Positions 5,490 to 14,400 of a stretch of 30,501 nt of DNA are shown one piece after another (the stretch's first letter is position 1; the number at the start of each line of letters is the position of its first letter). The stretch comes from CAYGZC01 sp964354225 (lineage in GTDB: Bacteria > Bacteroidota > Ignavibacteria > UBA10030 > SZUA-254): assembly GCA_964354225.1 (NCBI GenBank), contig CAYGZC010000217.1, forward strand, positions 1-30,501. Direction: 5' to 3'. Both the position numbers and the translations under genes were made by a program. The notes below the pieces were generated by a model. The model saw nothing but the letters and a program-made list of their open reading frames with translations. It searched no databases and had not been told where the DNA came from.

Positions 5490-7895
5490 TTATTTCAATT
5501 CGTCTTGAATTATCGACTTAAATTCAGCTCGATCAAACATATTATAGAAATCAGCGCTTGTTAATTCTTCAAGAGTGTAGTTCAGCATGAGCGCTTGACC
5601 TAAATACTTTAACGACAGCTCTTTTTTCTTTTCATCAAGCTTATTTTCTTTTTGTGAATACATTTGAATTGAATACATTTGAGCAACATGGTACTTGACC
5701 TCGGCATTCATCGGATCCATTAGCACTGCCCGATTTGCAATCCCAATCGCATCAGAAAATCTACCCAGGCGTGTTAGTGTTAACGCGAGGTAAGCCAATG
5801 CACGTGTATCTTTAGGGTTTTTCCGGAGTATGTCTTGAATAGTATTTTCTGTTTTCTTAAGCATATCTTCGCCTTCAACATCTCCCATTACCTGACGGAG
5901 GTGAGCGAGCTGATAGAGGACTGCATAATCTTGAGAATTACTATTGATAAGACGGAAGCAAGCAGCTACAATTCGGTTGCTTTGTTTTAGTCGAAGGTCT
6001 GGATCACTTAATATCGTATTTATAAACGGTCCTGCAAGGTACGATAGTGAATCGTTAACACATTTGAGTGCCGCTTCATGATATTGCATGCTCTTCAATG
6101 GTGTACCTGCAAGTTGATGAGATAGAGCGAGGGTTCGCAGCACATCAGGATCGTATGAATTTACTTTTTGTGCTTGAAGGAAAGCATTAATTGCATCGTT
6201 GAATTTTCCGACCTTCAAATATATCTTGCCTGTCTCGAAATAAATCAGATTGTTGTTTGGTGCAAGAACCAATGCCGAATCCAGATTTGCCAATGCTTTC
6301 AGATATTCTTTTTTATAAGAAAACAATTTTCCAAGTGTATAATATCCTCGATAAAGTAAAGGATTCGCTCTGATTGATGCTTTTGCAAGATGAATCGATT
6401 GCACATGGACCGAGTCTCCACGTGACCAACCCTTATCGAGCATCGACGCTAAAACATCGGCAGCGGCGGAAAGTCCCTCGGCAAATGTGGGATCTTGTTG
6501 AACTGCTTGAAGGAATAATAGGTAAGCGTTTTCGTAACTTTCATATGTTCCTCGATGGAGAAGTTCCAGCCCGCGCAAGTATAGAAGATAAGCGTCGGCA
6601 TTAGTACTCGTACGTGGTGCAAGAAAACCCAATGAGTAATCCTCATCCGAAATGTCGAGTGCTTTGACTAAACCCTTTGAGATCTCTCTGGGCAGGTCGG
6701 CTAATCCTTTTAAAGGTTTTTCATAATGACCGCGCCAACCTTCCTTTCCAAGGGAATCAATAAACTTGACATCGACAGAAATATTATCGTCTGTACGAGT
6801 GACTTTACCTTGAAAGATGTATGAATAGCCAGATCGAAAAGCATCACGAGTATAGTCTTTTGCATGATGTGCAAGATTATATGCAGAAGAATATCCCATC
6901 ATATGAATAGGTTTTGCACATTCGAGACGGTTGACAACTTCTTCAGCGATGGACGAACCGATTATATTCTCTTCAAGCGAGTTTGTTGTACTCGTCCAAG
7001 GAAGTACTGCAACTGTTATGGGTAATGTAAATACACGTTTATTCATCTGAATGACAATAATAATGCCGATGATGATGATTGCTATAGAGATCACCACAAT
7101 CATGGGTATGCGGGTTCGTTTAATTTCCGAGGGTAAGGGTTCGGCTACTTTTTTTTGCTTTTGTTTTTTGGGTTTCTCAACTTCAATTTCGGGCGCAGGT
7201 TGAATATCTTTTTTTTGGATTCCCTTTATGAATGCTTCTAGCTCAAGCGCTTGTGGATTAGCTGGGTCGTTAACCAACGCTTTTGCTATTTCCACTAATG
7301 CGTTCTCGTAATCTTCGGATGCAAGGAAGTTTTCTGCATTTTCGATCAACGTACGTACCCGCTTCTGGCGTTCTTCTCGTTGTTTGCGCTGTTCTTCTTC
7401 TCGTTGCTGGCGTTCAAGTTCAATGCGTCTTTGCTGTTCTTCGCGCTTGCGTTTATCCTCCTCTTCTTTCAAACGTTGTTCTTCAAACTGGCGCCGTGAT
7501 TCTTCTTCACGCTTTCGGCGGGTGTCCTCTGCTTTCAAGCGTGCAATCTCTTGTAATCGCTGCTGCTCCTCTTCCTGAGCTTTTTTCCGAGCATACTCTT
7601 CTTCAACTCGTCGTTCTTCTGCTCTCTTCTGTTGCACTTCTTCCAACTTGTAGCGGATTTCAGTTTCCTGATTTCTTAAAGCTTCTTCCTGAGTTTGTCG
7701 TTCTATATCCGCGAGTTTTATTTTTTCACGAAATTCTTGTTCCTCTTTCACTCGAAAAGCTTGAAGCAGTTCTTGGGCACGCCTGGTTGTTTCAGTCTCT
7801 ATGTGGTGCACTTCTGCCTCGAATGCTTTTCGCTTTGCTTCTACCGCTCTATTTTTCAATTCTTCAGACCGTTTTTGATCCTGTGGATCTTCCAC
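5490..7895 (-). CDS. Membrane-anchored coiled-coil, TolB-like and TPR protein
   Basis: An 801-residue protein. Residues 1-180 form a Glu/Arg/Lys-rich coiled coil and 181-225 a TPR-like hairpin (DYENALVEIAKALVNDPANP). A Lys-rich stretch (241-262) precedes one membrane helix (264-284), so the N-terminus should be cytoplasmic and the rest periplasmic. Residues 292-400 resemble the TolB/FlgO-like domain found before TPRs in signalling proteins: VAVLPW...EEVVNRL...GYSYIFQGKVTR...DVKFIDSLG..GW. Residues about 420-800 are TPR repeats (for example YLKALANLDSALVLAPNN and FSDAIGIANRAVLMDPMN). In related proteins the cytoplasmic part is often a kinase, cyclase or DNA-binding domain; here it is a coiled coil. 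It is followed after 37 bp by the shorter partner with the same coiled coil and TPR-like module. A role as an envelope scaffold or sensor is a guess. Confidence 0.75.
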   Translation of the reverse strand: MEDPQDQKRSEELKNRAVEAKRKAFEAEVHHIETETTRRAQELLQAFRVKEEQEFREKIKLADIERQTQEEALRNQETEIRYKLEEVQQKRAEERRVEEEYARKKAQEEEQQRLQEIARLKAEDTRRKREEESRRQFEEQRLKEEEDKRKREEQQRRIELERQQREEEQRKQREERQKRVRTLIENAENFLASEDYENALVEIAKALVNDPANPQALELEAFIKGIQKKDIQPAPEIEVEKPKKQKQKKVAEPLPSEIKRTRIPMIVVISIAIIIIGIIIVIQMNKRVFTLPITVAVLPWTSTTNSLEENIIGSSIAEEVVNRLECAKPIHMMGYSSAYNLAHHAKDYTRDAFRSGYSYIFQGKVTRTDDNISVDVKFIDSLGKEGWRGHYEKPLKGLADLPREISKGLVKALDISDEDYSLGFLAPRTSTNADAYLLYLRGLELLHRGTYESYENAYLLFLQAVQQDPTFAEGLSAAADVLASMLDKGWSRGDSVHVQSIHLAKASIRANPLLYRGYYTLGKLFSYKKEYLKALANLDSALVLAPNNNLIYFETGKIYLKVGKFNDAINAFLQAQKVNSYDPDVLRTLALSHQLAGTPLKSMQYHEAALKCVNDSLSYLAGPFINTILSDPDLRLKQSNRIVAACFRLINSNSQDYAVLYQLAHLRQVMGDVEGEDMLKKTENTIQDILRKNPKDTRALAYLALTLTRLGRFSDAIGIANRAVLMDPMNAEVKYHVAQMYSIQMYSQKENKLDEKKKELSLKYLGQALMLNYTLEELTSADFYNMFDRAEFKSIIQDELK

Positions 7896-7927
7896 AATAC
7901 CCCTTTCTTAATTATACTTTGACTGGG

Positions 7928-7959
7928 AAAATATATAGAAATACTTGGGGAATGTCAAC
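7928..7959 (-). promoter_or_regulatory. Candidate Bacteroidota-type promoter for the 801-residue gene
   Basis: On the minus strand GTTG (7959-7956) is followed after 20 nt by TATATTTT (7935-7928), close to TTTG-N19-21-TAnnTTTG (3 of 4 and 5 of 6 defined bases). It lies about 33 nt upstream of the start codon. The sequence here is AT-rich, so a chance match is possible. Confidence 0.3.
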
Positions 7960-8031
7960 AGTAAATGTAGTATTAACAACAAGCGTAAAGGAAACTGCTC
8001 TTTCCGTTCAAAATTTGGGGTAGTTGTCGGC

Positions 8032-8064
8032 TTTGGCTTTCCATTTAAAAAAGAATTATATTTG
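8032..8064 (+). promoter_or_regulatory. Bacteroidota-type promoter of queF
   Basis: TTTG (8032-8035), 21 nt, then TATATTTG (8057-8064), a full match to the -33 TTTG / -7 TAnnTTTG pattern known in Bacteroides. Transcription would start near 8068-8072, leaving a leader of about 15-18 nt before the ATG at 8086. That is too short for a preQ1 riboswitch and excludes the upstream extension of the frame to 7945. Confidence 0.55.
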
Positions 8065-8085
8065 CCTACACTATTTCAACGCGTA

Positions 8086-8511
8086 ATGGTAAAAATTGCT
8101 ATGAAAAAACAAAAAAAGCTTACGGGTCTTGACCGAAGGTATGATGTAGAAACAGTAGACACAATTGATTTTAAGATACTTGGGACAATCCCTTACGAGT
8201 ATCCAGAAAAGTATGTTGTTATCAATATCGACACGGATGAATTTACCGCAGTGTGTCCATTCTCCGGACTACCTGATTTTGCAACAATGAAGGTTAACTA
8301 TATACCTAATAAATATATTCTTGAGTTACGATCTCTGAAATACTACTTACTCTCATACCGAAATGTTGGGATTTATCAGGAACACGCAGTTAACCGAATC
8401 TTGAACGATTTAGTTAAATGCTGCAAGCCGAAATGGATGCAGGTGATCGCTGATTATAAGATTCGCGGTGGTGTGAATACAGTTGCAAGCGTAGAGTGGG
8501 GAAAGAAGTGA
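8086..8511 (+). CDS. queF: NADPH-dependent 7-cyano-7-deazaguanine reductase (preQ0 reductase)
   Basis: QueF reduces the nitrile of preQ0 to the amine preQ1, a step in making the tRNA base queuosine. The 141-residue length is that of the short, single-domain (YkvM) type. The catalytic Cys57 and Asp64 sit in FTAVCPFSGLPDF, nearly the same numbering as in Bacillus. The downstream QueF pattern ELRSLKYYLLSYRNVGIYQEH, with the substrate-binding Glu and His, is complete (cited in parts: ELRSLKYYL, YRNVGIYQEH). The open frame reaches back to 7945, but those 47 residues are unlike any QueF and precede the promoter, so I start at 8086; the ATG at 8101 is the alternative. No other queuosine gene is in the window. 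It is convergent with dedA, 12 bp away. Confidence 0.93.
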   Translation: MVKIAMKKQKKLTGLDRRYDVETVDTIDFKILGTIPYEYPEKYVVINIDTDEFTAVCPFSGLPDFATMKVNYIPNKYILELRSLKYYLLSYRNVGIYQEHAVNRILNDLVKCCKPKWMQVIADYKIRGGVNTVASVEWGKK

Positions 8512-8523
8512 GATGAGATGTGA

Positions 8524-9177
8524 TTAGTCCAATTTATTTGATTGAAACCGATAACGTAGAAACTCGAAGACAGCAGGGAGTACAGAAATTATGATGATCG
8601 CAACAATGACAAGGGTGAAATTATTTTTCACAGTTGGAAGATTCCCGAAGTAGAATCCCGCAAATATAAAACAGGCAACCCAAAGAATTCCACCGAAGAT
8701 GTTGTAACTGATAAAATGGATGTAGTTCATTTTTCCGATGCCGGCAACAAAGGGTGCGAAGGTTCGGATGATCGGAATGAACCGTGCAATAATGATTGTC
8801 TTTCCTCCATGCTTTTCATAAAATTTGTGAGTGCGTTCGAGGTATTCCAGGTTTAAAAACCGCACATCCTTTTTGTGGAATATTTTCGGTCCGACAAATG
8901 CGCCAAGCCAATAATTCACCGTATCACCTAAGAATGCCGCAATCGAAAGTAACGTAAAAAGCCAGAAAACATCAAGAGAACCTGTTGCGGCAAATGCACC
9001 GGCAGCAAAAAGTAATGAATCGCCCGGAAGGAATGGTGTCACCACCAAACCTGTCTCACAAAATATGATGGCAAATAGAATCGCATACGTCCACACTCCG
9101 TATGCGACGATGATCTCTTGAAGATGAACATCGATGTGAAGGATGAAGTCTGAAAGCTGCTTAATTAATTCCAACAT
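8524..9177 (-). CDS. DedA family membrane protein
   Basis: A 217-residue polytopic inner-membrane protein of the DedA/VTT (SNARE-associated, PF09335) superfamily. The family hallmarks are present: ETGLVVTPFLPGDSLLFAAG in the N-terminal half (about residues 41-60) and GGKTIIIARFIPIIRTFAP (about 124-142), with the conserved Arg and Pro residues of the second re-entrant part. Bacterial DedA proteins are linked to membrane-lipid (undecaprenyl phosphate or phospholipid) transport and envelope integrity; the substrate here is not known. It lies 87 bp after rnr on the same strand. In that gap, AACAAT/ATTGTT (9207-9212 with 9232-9237) is followed by T on the minus strand, a weak possible terminator, so it may have its own transcript. 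Confidence 0.92.
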   Translation of the reverse strand: MLELIKQLSDFILHIDVHLQEIIVAYGVWTYAILFAIIFCETGLVVTPFLPGDSLLFAAGAFAATGSLDVFWLFTLLSIAAFLGDTVNYWLGAFVGPKIFHKKDVRFLNLEYLERTHKFYEKHGGKTIIIARFIPIIRTFAPFVAGIGKMNYIHFISYNIFGGILWVACFIFAGFYFGNLPTVKNNFTLVIVAIIIISVLPAVFEFLRYRFQSNKLD

Positions 9178-9264
9178 TGATTATTGAAGTTAACATTTTT
9201 GGAAAAAACAATGCTTGGCAATATAAGAAAAATTGTTGAGATGTGAAAAAATATTTCCGGATGT

Positions 9265-11421
9265 TCATTCCACAAGCACAAAATCAATCTCTCGCTCTTC
9301 CGGATCGACTCTTGCCACTTGAATATTTACTTTGTCACCTAGGCGATATCGTTTCTTGGTTCGGCGGCCTGTGAGTGAGTATCGTTTTTCATCGAAGACA
9401 TAATAATCGTCTTCCATATCTCGAACACGGATCAAACCCTCCACGAGTAAATCGACTATTTCAACGAACAATCCGAAATTGGTTACACCGGAGATGATTG
9501 CATGGAACTTATCACCGACATGGCGTCTCATATATTCAACCTGCATGACCTTAACCGACGCTCTTTCAGCTTCCATTGCAACCCGTTCCATCTCCGACGA
9601 TTGTTTACAAATATCTGGCAGTGTATTGAGCAAATGTTCTCGCCGTTTATGTGGCATCTTAGCAGCATATTCGTTTAGCAATCGATGTACAATTAAATCA
9701 GGATAACGTCGGATGGGTGATGTGAAGTGAGTGTAATATTTGAATCCCAATCCAAAGTGACCGAGATTGTCTGTTGAATAGATTGCCTTTGCCATTGAGC
9801 GAATGGCAACTTCGTTAATGACATTTTCTTCTTCCTTACCTTTTATATCACTCAAGAGTTTCTGAAGTGCGCGTGTCGATATACCACCGCTGGTATTCAA
9901 TGAATATCCGAGATGTTCTACAAAAGATGCAAAATTCTGGAGTTTATCTGGTGGAGGCGCATCATGAATACGGTAAATAAAGGGATGAATATTTTCTTCC
10001 TTCCGATGAAGTCCAATATGCTTTGCGACAGTCTGATTAGCAAGCAGCATGAACTCTTCGATCAAACGATGAGAATATAGCCGCATTTTCTTTATTATTT
10101 CTGTTGGCTTACCTTCTTTATCGAAACGGAATTTTGTTTCTGTCGATTCAAAATCTATACTGCCTTCCCTCATCCTTTTTTTCAGAAGTGTTTGACTCAG
10201 TGAGTGCATACGCCGAATAATATCTGCGTAATTGCCCCGACCGGTCTCGATAATTTTCTGGACTTCTTCATAAGTGAATCGACGTTTGCTGTTGATAATA
10301 CTTTTTTCTATTTGGTAGTCTTTGACTGTGCCTTTTGGGCTGATAGTCATTATTGTCGAATAAGTCAGCCGATCCTCTTTTGGCTTAAGACTGCAAATAT
10401 TATTGGATAATTTTTCCGGTAGCATTGGAATTACTTCATCAGCTAAGTAAACGCTTGTTCCCCTTTTTAGAGCTTCTTTGTCTAATGATGTATCTTCATA
10501 AACGTAATGACTCACATCGGCGATATGTACTCCGAGACGCCAGTTGCCATCCGGTAATTCTTCCAACGAAACTGCATCATCAAAATCTTTGGCATCTTCA
10601 GGATCGATTGTAAAGCAAATTTGATTTCTCAAGTCCAAACGGTTTTTAAATTCTTCTATTGGTATGGATTCGCTGCTCTTTTCAACTTCGGCAAGAACAT
10701 CTTTAGGGAAGTGAAGCGGTAAACGAAATTCCCGGGCAACTGACATCATCTCGGCGTGTACTTCACCGGATTTACCGAGTACTTCAACGACCTCACCTTC
10801 CGGATTGAGATTTCTTGATTCCCAAGATTCAATTTGAGTTACAACTTTTTGTCCCGGACGGGCACCCCTTGTTTTTCCTTCCGGGATATAAATATCACGC
10901 CCAATCTTTGAGTCATCAGGCACGACGAAAAAGAAATGTTTACTCTTCTCGAACACACCAACAATCGGTTTCCGGCTTCGCTCGATAACCTCTACTATCT
11001 CACCCTCAAGAGCATGATCGGGACTAAACTTCTCTTTGCTTCCGGCTGGATGAGCAAATAAAACAACACTCACGGTGTCACCACCAAGGGCTGTGCTCAG
11101 AAACTGTGATGATATTGAGACGATACCATCGTTTGGCGGATGGAGGTGAACAAGACCTAAGCCAGCTTTTTTAATCGTAAGTGTTCCAACAAGGTGATGA
11201 GATGCAGGGGGCGTAATGTGGCCGTAACGTTTTCTTTCAACACGCGAGATTAATTTCGACTGATCCAACTCGTTCAATGCCATCTGCAACATTCGGCGCT
11301 CTTCCTGACTTTTTATCGAAAGCCGCCGTGCGACCACATTGGGTTTGAATTGTTCAGATGGATGTTTTGCAAAGAAGCGGAGTATCTTCTCTTTGATATC
11401 TTCGATAGTGGGATTTGTCAT
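9265..11421 (-). CDS. rnr: Ribonuclease R
   Basis: A 3'-to-5' processive exoribonuclease of the RNB family (RNase II/R), 718 residues. Domains in order: N-terminal winged-helix (1-68), two cold-shock/OB domains (about 70-235), the RNB catalytic domain (about 260-590) and an S1 domain (about 625-712, FHAIISGVTNFGLFVEI). The metal-binding aspartates are in TIDPEDAKDFDDAV (D273, D279, D281, D282), almost the same positions as in E. coli. The N-terminal helix-turn-helix and length indicate RNase R rather than RNase II. The Lys/Arg-rich tail of the enterobacterial enzyme is missing. The ATG lies 3 nt after the tamB stop codon, so translation is likely coupled and the gene is the fourth of the rfaE1-rfaE2-tamB-rnr unit. 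Confidence 0.96.
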   Translation of the reverse strand: MTNPTIEDIKEKILRFFAKHPSEQFKPNVVARRLSIKSQEERRMLQMALNELDQSKLISRVERKRYGHITPPASHHLVGTLTIKKAGLGLVHLHPPNDGIVSISSQFLSTALGGDTVSVVLFAHPAGSKEKFSPDHALEGEIVEVIERSRKPIVGVFEKSKHFFFVVPDDSKIGRDIYIPEGKTRGARPGQKVVTQIESWESRNLNPEGEVVEVLGKSGEVHAEMMSVAREFRLPLHFPKDVLAEVEKSSESIPIEEFKNRLDLRNQICFTIDPEDAKDFDDAVSLEELPDGNWRLGVHIADVSHYVYEDTSLDKEALKRGTSVYLADEVIPMLPEKLSNNICSLKPKEDRLTYSTIMTISPKGTVKDYQIEKSIINSKRRFTYEEVQKIIETGRGNYADIIRRMHSLSQTLLKKRMREGSIDFESTETKFRFDKEGKPTEIIKKMRLYSHRLIEEFMLLANQTVAKHIGLHRKEENIHPFIYRIHDAPPPDKLQNFASFVEHLGYSLNTSGGISTRALQKLLSDIKGKEEENVINEVAIRSMAKAIYSTDNLGHFGLGFKYYTHFTSPIRRYPDLIVHRLLNEYAAKMPHKRREHLLNTLPDICKQSSEMERVAMEAERASVKVMQVEYMRRHVGDKFHAIISGVTNFGLFVEIVDLLVEGLIRVRDMEDDYYVFDEKRYSLTGRRTKKRYRLGDKVNIQVARVDPEEREIDFVLVE

Positions 11422-11424
11422 AGT

Positions 11425-14400
11425 CTAAAAGGAAAATCGGTAAAATATTCGTGCCTCATTGGTGAGCTTCTTATCTTCTGGATTGGCACCTTCAACCTTA
11501 CGTTGAATCTCTAAGTAGAGATTGCGGAGTTTTAGATAATTTAAAAAGTCACCAAGACTCAATTGGTAGCTAACATTTGTGTTGCCGATATCATTCAGAA
11601 TTTTTCCTCCTACACGCAAGTGACCTTTGAATGCCGTTGCGCTAACATTTAAACTTGTACCCTCTTGGATACTGCCGCCGCGATAATTAACTTCAGTACG
11701 GAGGATAAATGGAAATTCTTTTTTTAGTACATCGGAAAATATACTGGATAGTAAACTCGATGCAACTGATGTACCTGCTGCAGAGCCAAGGTCTGTAAAT
11801 TCCTGTTGTTCCTTTCGTGTTAATTGATCTCGGAATTTACCCGTGATAATAAATGCGATAGCATCGGATTGCACATCACCGCCTTTTGTCTGTGTCGACC
11901 AATCGATCGGTTCTTCACCCGGTTTGAGCTGCACTTTCATTGCCATAGTTAATTTTGGCTCAAAACGTGTTCCACCGATTTTCAGCTCCACAATCACTTT
12001 CTGTTCGGTGGTTTGTTGTGTGCTCGGAATGTTTGTTTGTGCCAAGGATTTTGTTTCATCTGCTAATTCTTGCGGTGCTTGTCGATAACCCTCATGGGTT
12101 GCATGAATATCCAATTCGGGATTATCCCATCTACCGACAAATTTCAATTTTCCAGTTGCATCAAACCGCTTGAAGAAATTGTAATATGAACGTGGAGATA
12201 TTTCTATCTCACCATAAATATTCGGTGTCCCTTGATCGTTGATGGCGTTAACTTTACCGTCTAATTCAGCATACAATTCTTCACCTGTTGCTGGTGTAAA
12301 TATCATTGTGAGAGCAGTGAGTCCCTGCGTTTCAATGCCGAGGTTGTAACGCAGTCGTTCGAGCAAGGGGGATTCATAGCTTTGCTGGTCTTCCTCCTTT
12401 AAATAGACGATAGAGTCACGTTCAGTGTAGAATTTTGATAGCTTTTGAATAACGGGTGTGTTCTTGGTAGTGTCGTCGATTATTTTATGTTTCAATGTTA
12501 GATTCGAGTTTGCTGCCTCCATTTTTTTTGTCGGTGGAAATATAAGATTCGCTTCGTTGATATAAAGTATGCCAGATAAATATGGATGATCGAGTGTTCC
12601 TTGTAATTTAAGTCCTTCAGGACTGATCTCAGTAAATAAAATTCCGTACATATTAGGATTTGATTTACGTGATGCTTCCGTCAGAAGAAGGAGCTTTCCG
12701 TGTACAGCTATATCAAAAGAAGCAATCTTAAAATTTCTGATTGAGAGTAAGCCAGTAAAGTTTGCTTCACCACTCAACTTTTTATCCGATATATTTTTGA
12801 TATTAATTTTTTTTAGATGAATCTGATCTCCATGTGGTTCAAGTTCACCATCAAGGATGTAAGTAATATTATTTGGTATAAATAAAAAACGAGTGTCGCT
12901 TGTTTGAATCGTTCCTTGATAATTCGGTTCTCGTGGTGTTCCAGTCATAGTGACATTGCAGCGCAGAATTCCTGAAAGATTATCTACATCTTTTATGATG
13001 GGATCTAGGACGCTTAAATTAAATCCATCGGATGTCAATTGTAAACGTTGCTGCTGATCGGGAAATCGCTCATCAACATTCGATATAGCGAGGTCGATCG
13101 GTAATGTACCTTTCAGCGTTAGACTTGGATTAATATCAGTTATTTTTTCTTTCACAATCATATCTATTGCAGCGATCTGGTTTTCATATTCAATTACTGT
13201 GGTTACCTGTCCGATGTGTGTTTGACGGAAATAAGTGTTATCCAACATCGATCTAAGTGTAATCACTGGTGATTGCATAGAACCAGTCACGTGTAGATCA
13301 AGATCAGCTTGCCCTGTAAATCCTTGACCGGTTTGAGACAGCTGATCATTGCGGAGCCATAGTCCCAGAGATGCTAAATCGAATTCCCTTAATGTTGAAG
13401 TAAGATCGATTTCACCGTTTGGATGCAGCGCACCTGTTATCGAGAACAACTCAAGGTTTCTTTTCATTGTTCCATGCATGATACGCAAGCCATCGTTATT
13501 CAAGCGGAGCTGAACGTCCTGATCATTTATCCACGAAAAATCACCTAACGACACAATCAAACTGTCAAAGTCAAACGCATACGTGTGTGGTTGTACAGAG
13601 ACATTGCCAGAGATTCTGATTTCATATGATGAATCAATAATACAATGACCAGTAAGATTACTTGATATTTTCTGATAGTTCAGCCCAAGCTTAATATCCT
13701 TCAACTTCCTTGTATTCAATAATCCCGAATCGATTGAAAGATCGAGCTTGCCTAAGAGCTGCTCGAGCGTATTAACGTCGCTTAGAGAGTCGAGTTTGAG
13801 AGAGATGTTTCCGCCCTTTAAGAGGATGCCACCTTTTGTGGTTCCGAAATAAAACTCATCAATTGTTCCATCGCATGACAGAGAAAGATTATTTTCTCTC
13901 CCATGGACGTAGCCTTTCAGAATTGCTTGTGCATTAAAAGGGGTGCCGCCGATGACAGATGAAATTGGATCCAGGTCTTTTATTTTTAAAGTATATAAGA
14001 AATCCGTTTTTTGAAGTGCGTTTATTTGACTGTGAGTACCTCGTCTGGTTCGTTCCTTGATCGATGTTGAAGATTCAGGTGCGGCATGCTTTTTAATCGT
14101 CTCGATAAGATTGTCTGTTTGATGGGCGAACATTTTTAATGTTTGGTCAAGTTTGAATTTACCGGCTAAAGAAAGATCTGCAAGCGGAGATTCTATAGAG
14201 AGATTTTTCTCATTTTTATCTTTCTGATCCAGTACGATAAAAATATTACCGGGTGTTACATCGTGATTTCGGAATGTAGAAGGGAAGAGTGATAGGTCAA
14301 GATTTGCATTCAGATTATCAATCGTGTGTCCTGATCCTGAAAACTTTCCTTGTAAATTGAGATCGCTTTGATATTGTGAATCATCGAGAAGGACTGCAAG

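Noticed and set aside
7283..8023. 246-residue plus-strand frame opposite the coiled-coil gene
   Set aside because: It is the antisense of Glu/Arg/Lys repeats, giving Leu/Ser/Val-rich text; the minus-strand protein has clear domains.
7896..8085. preQ1 riboswitch before queF
   Set aside because: The likely leader is only about 15-18 nt, and no pseudoknot-forming C-rich/A-rich aptamer was seen.
9207..9237. Terminator between rnr and dedA
   Set aside because: The stem is 6 bp, AT-rich, with a 19-nt loop; too weak to list as a terminator, only noted in the dedA entry.
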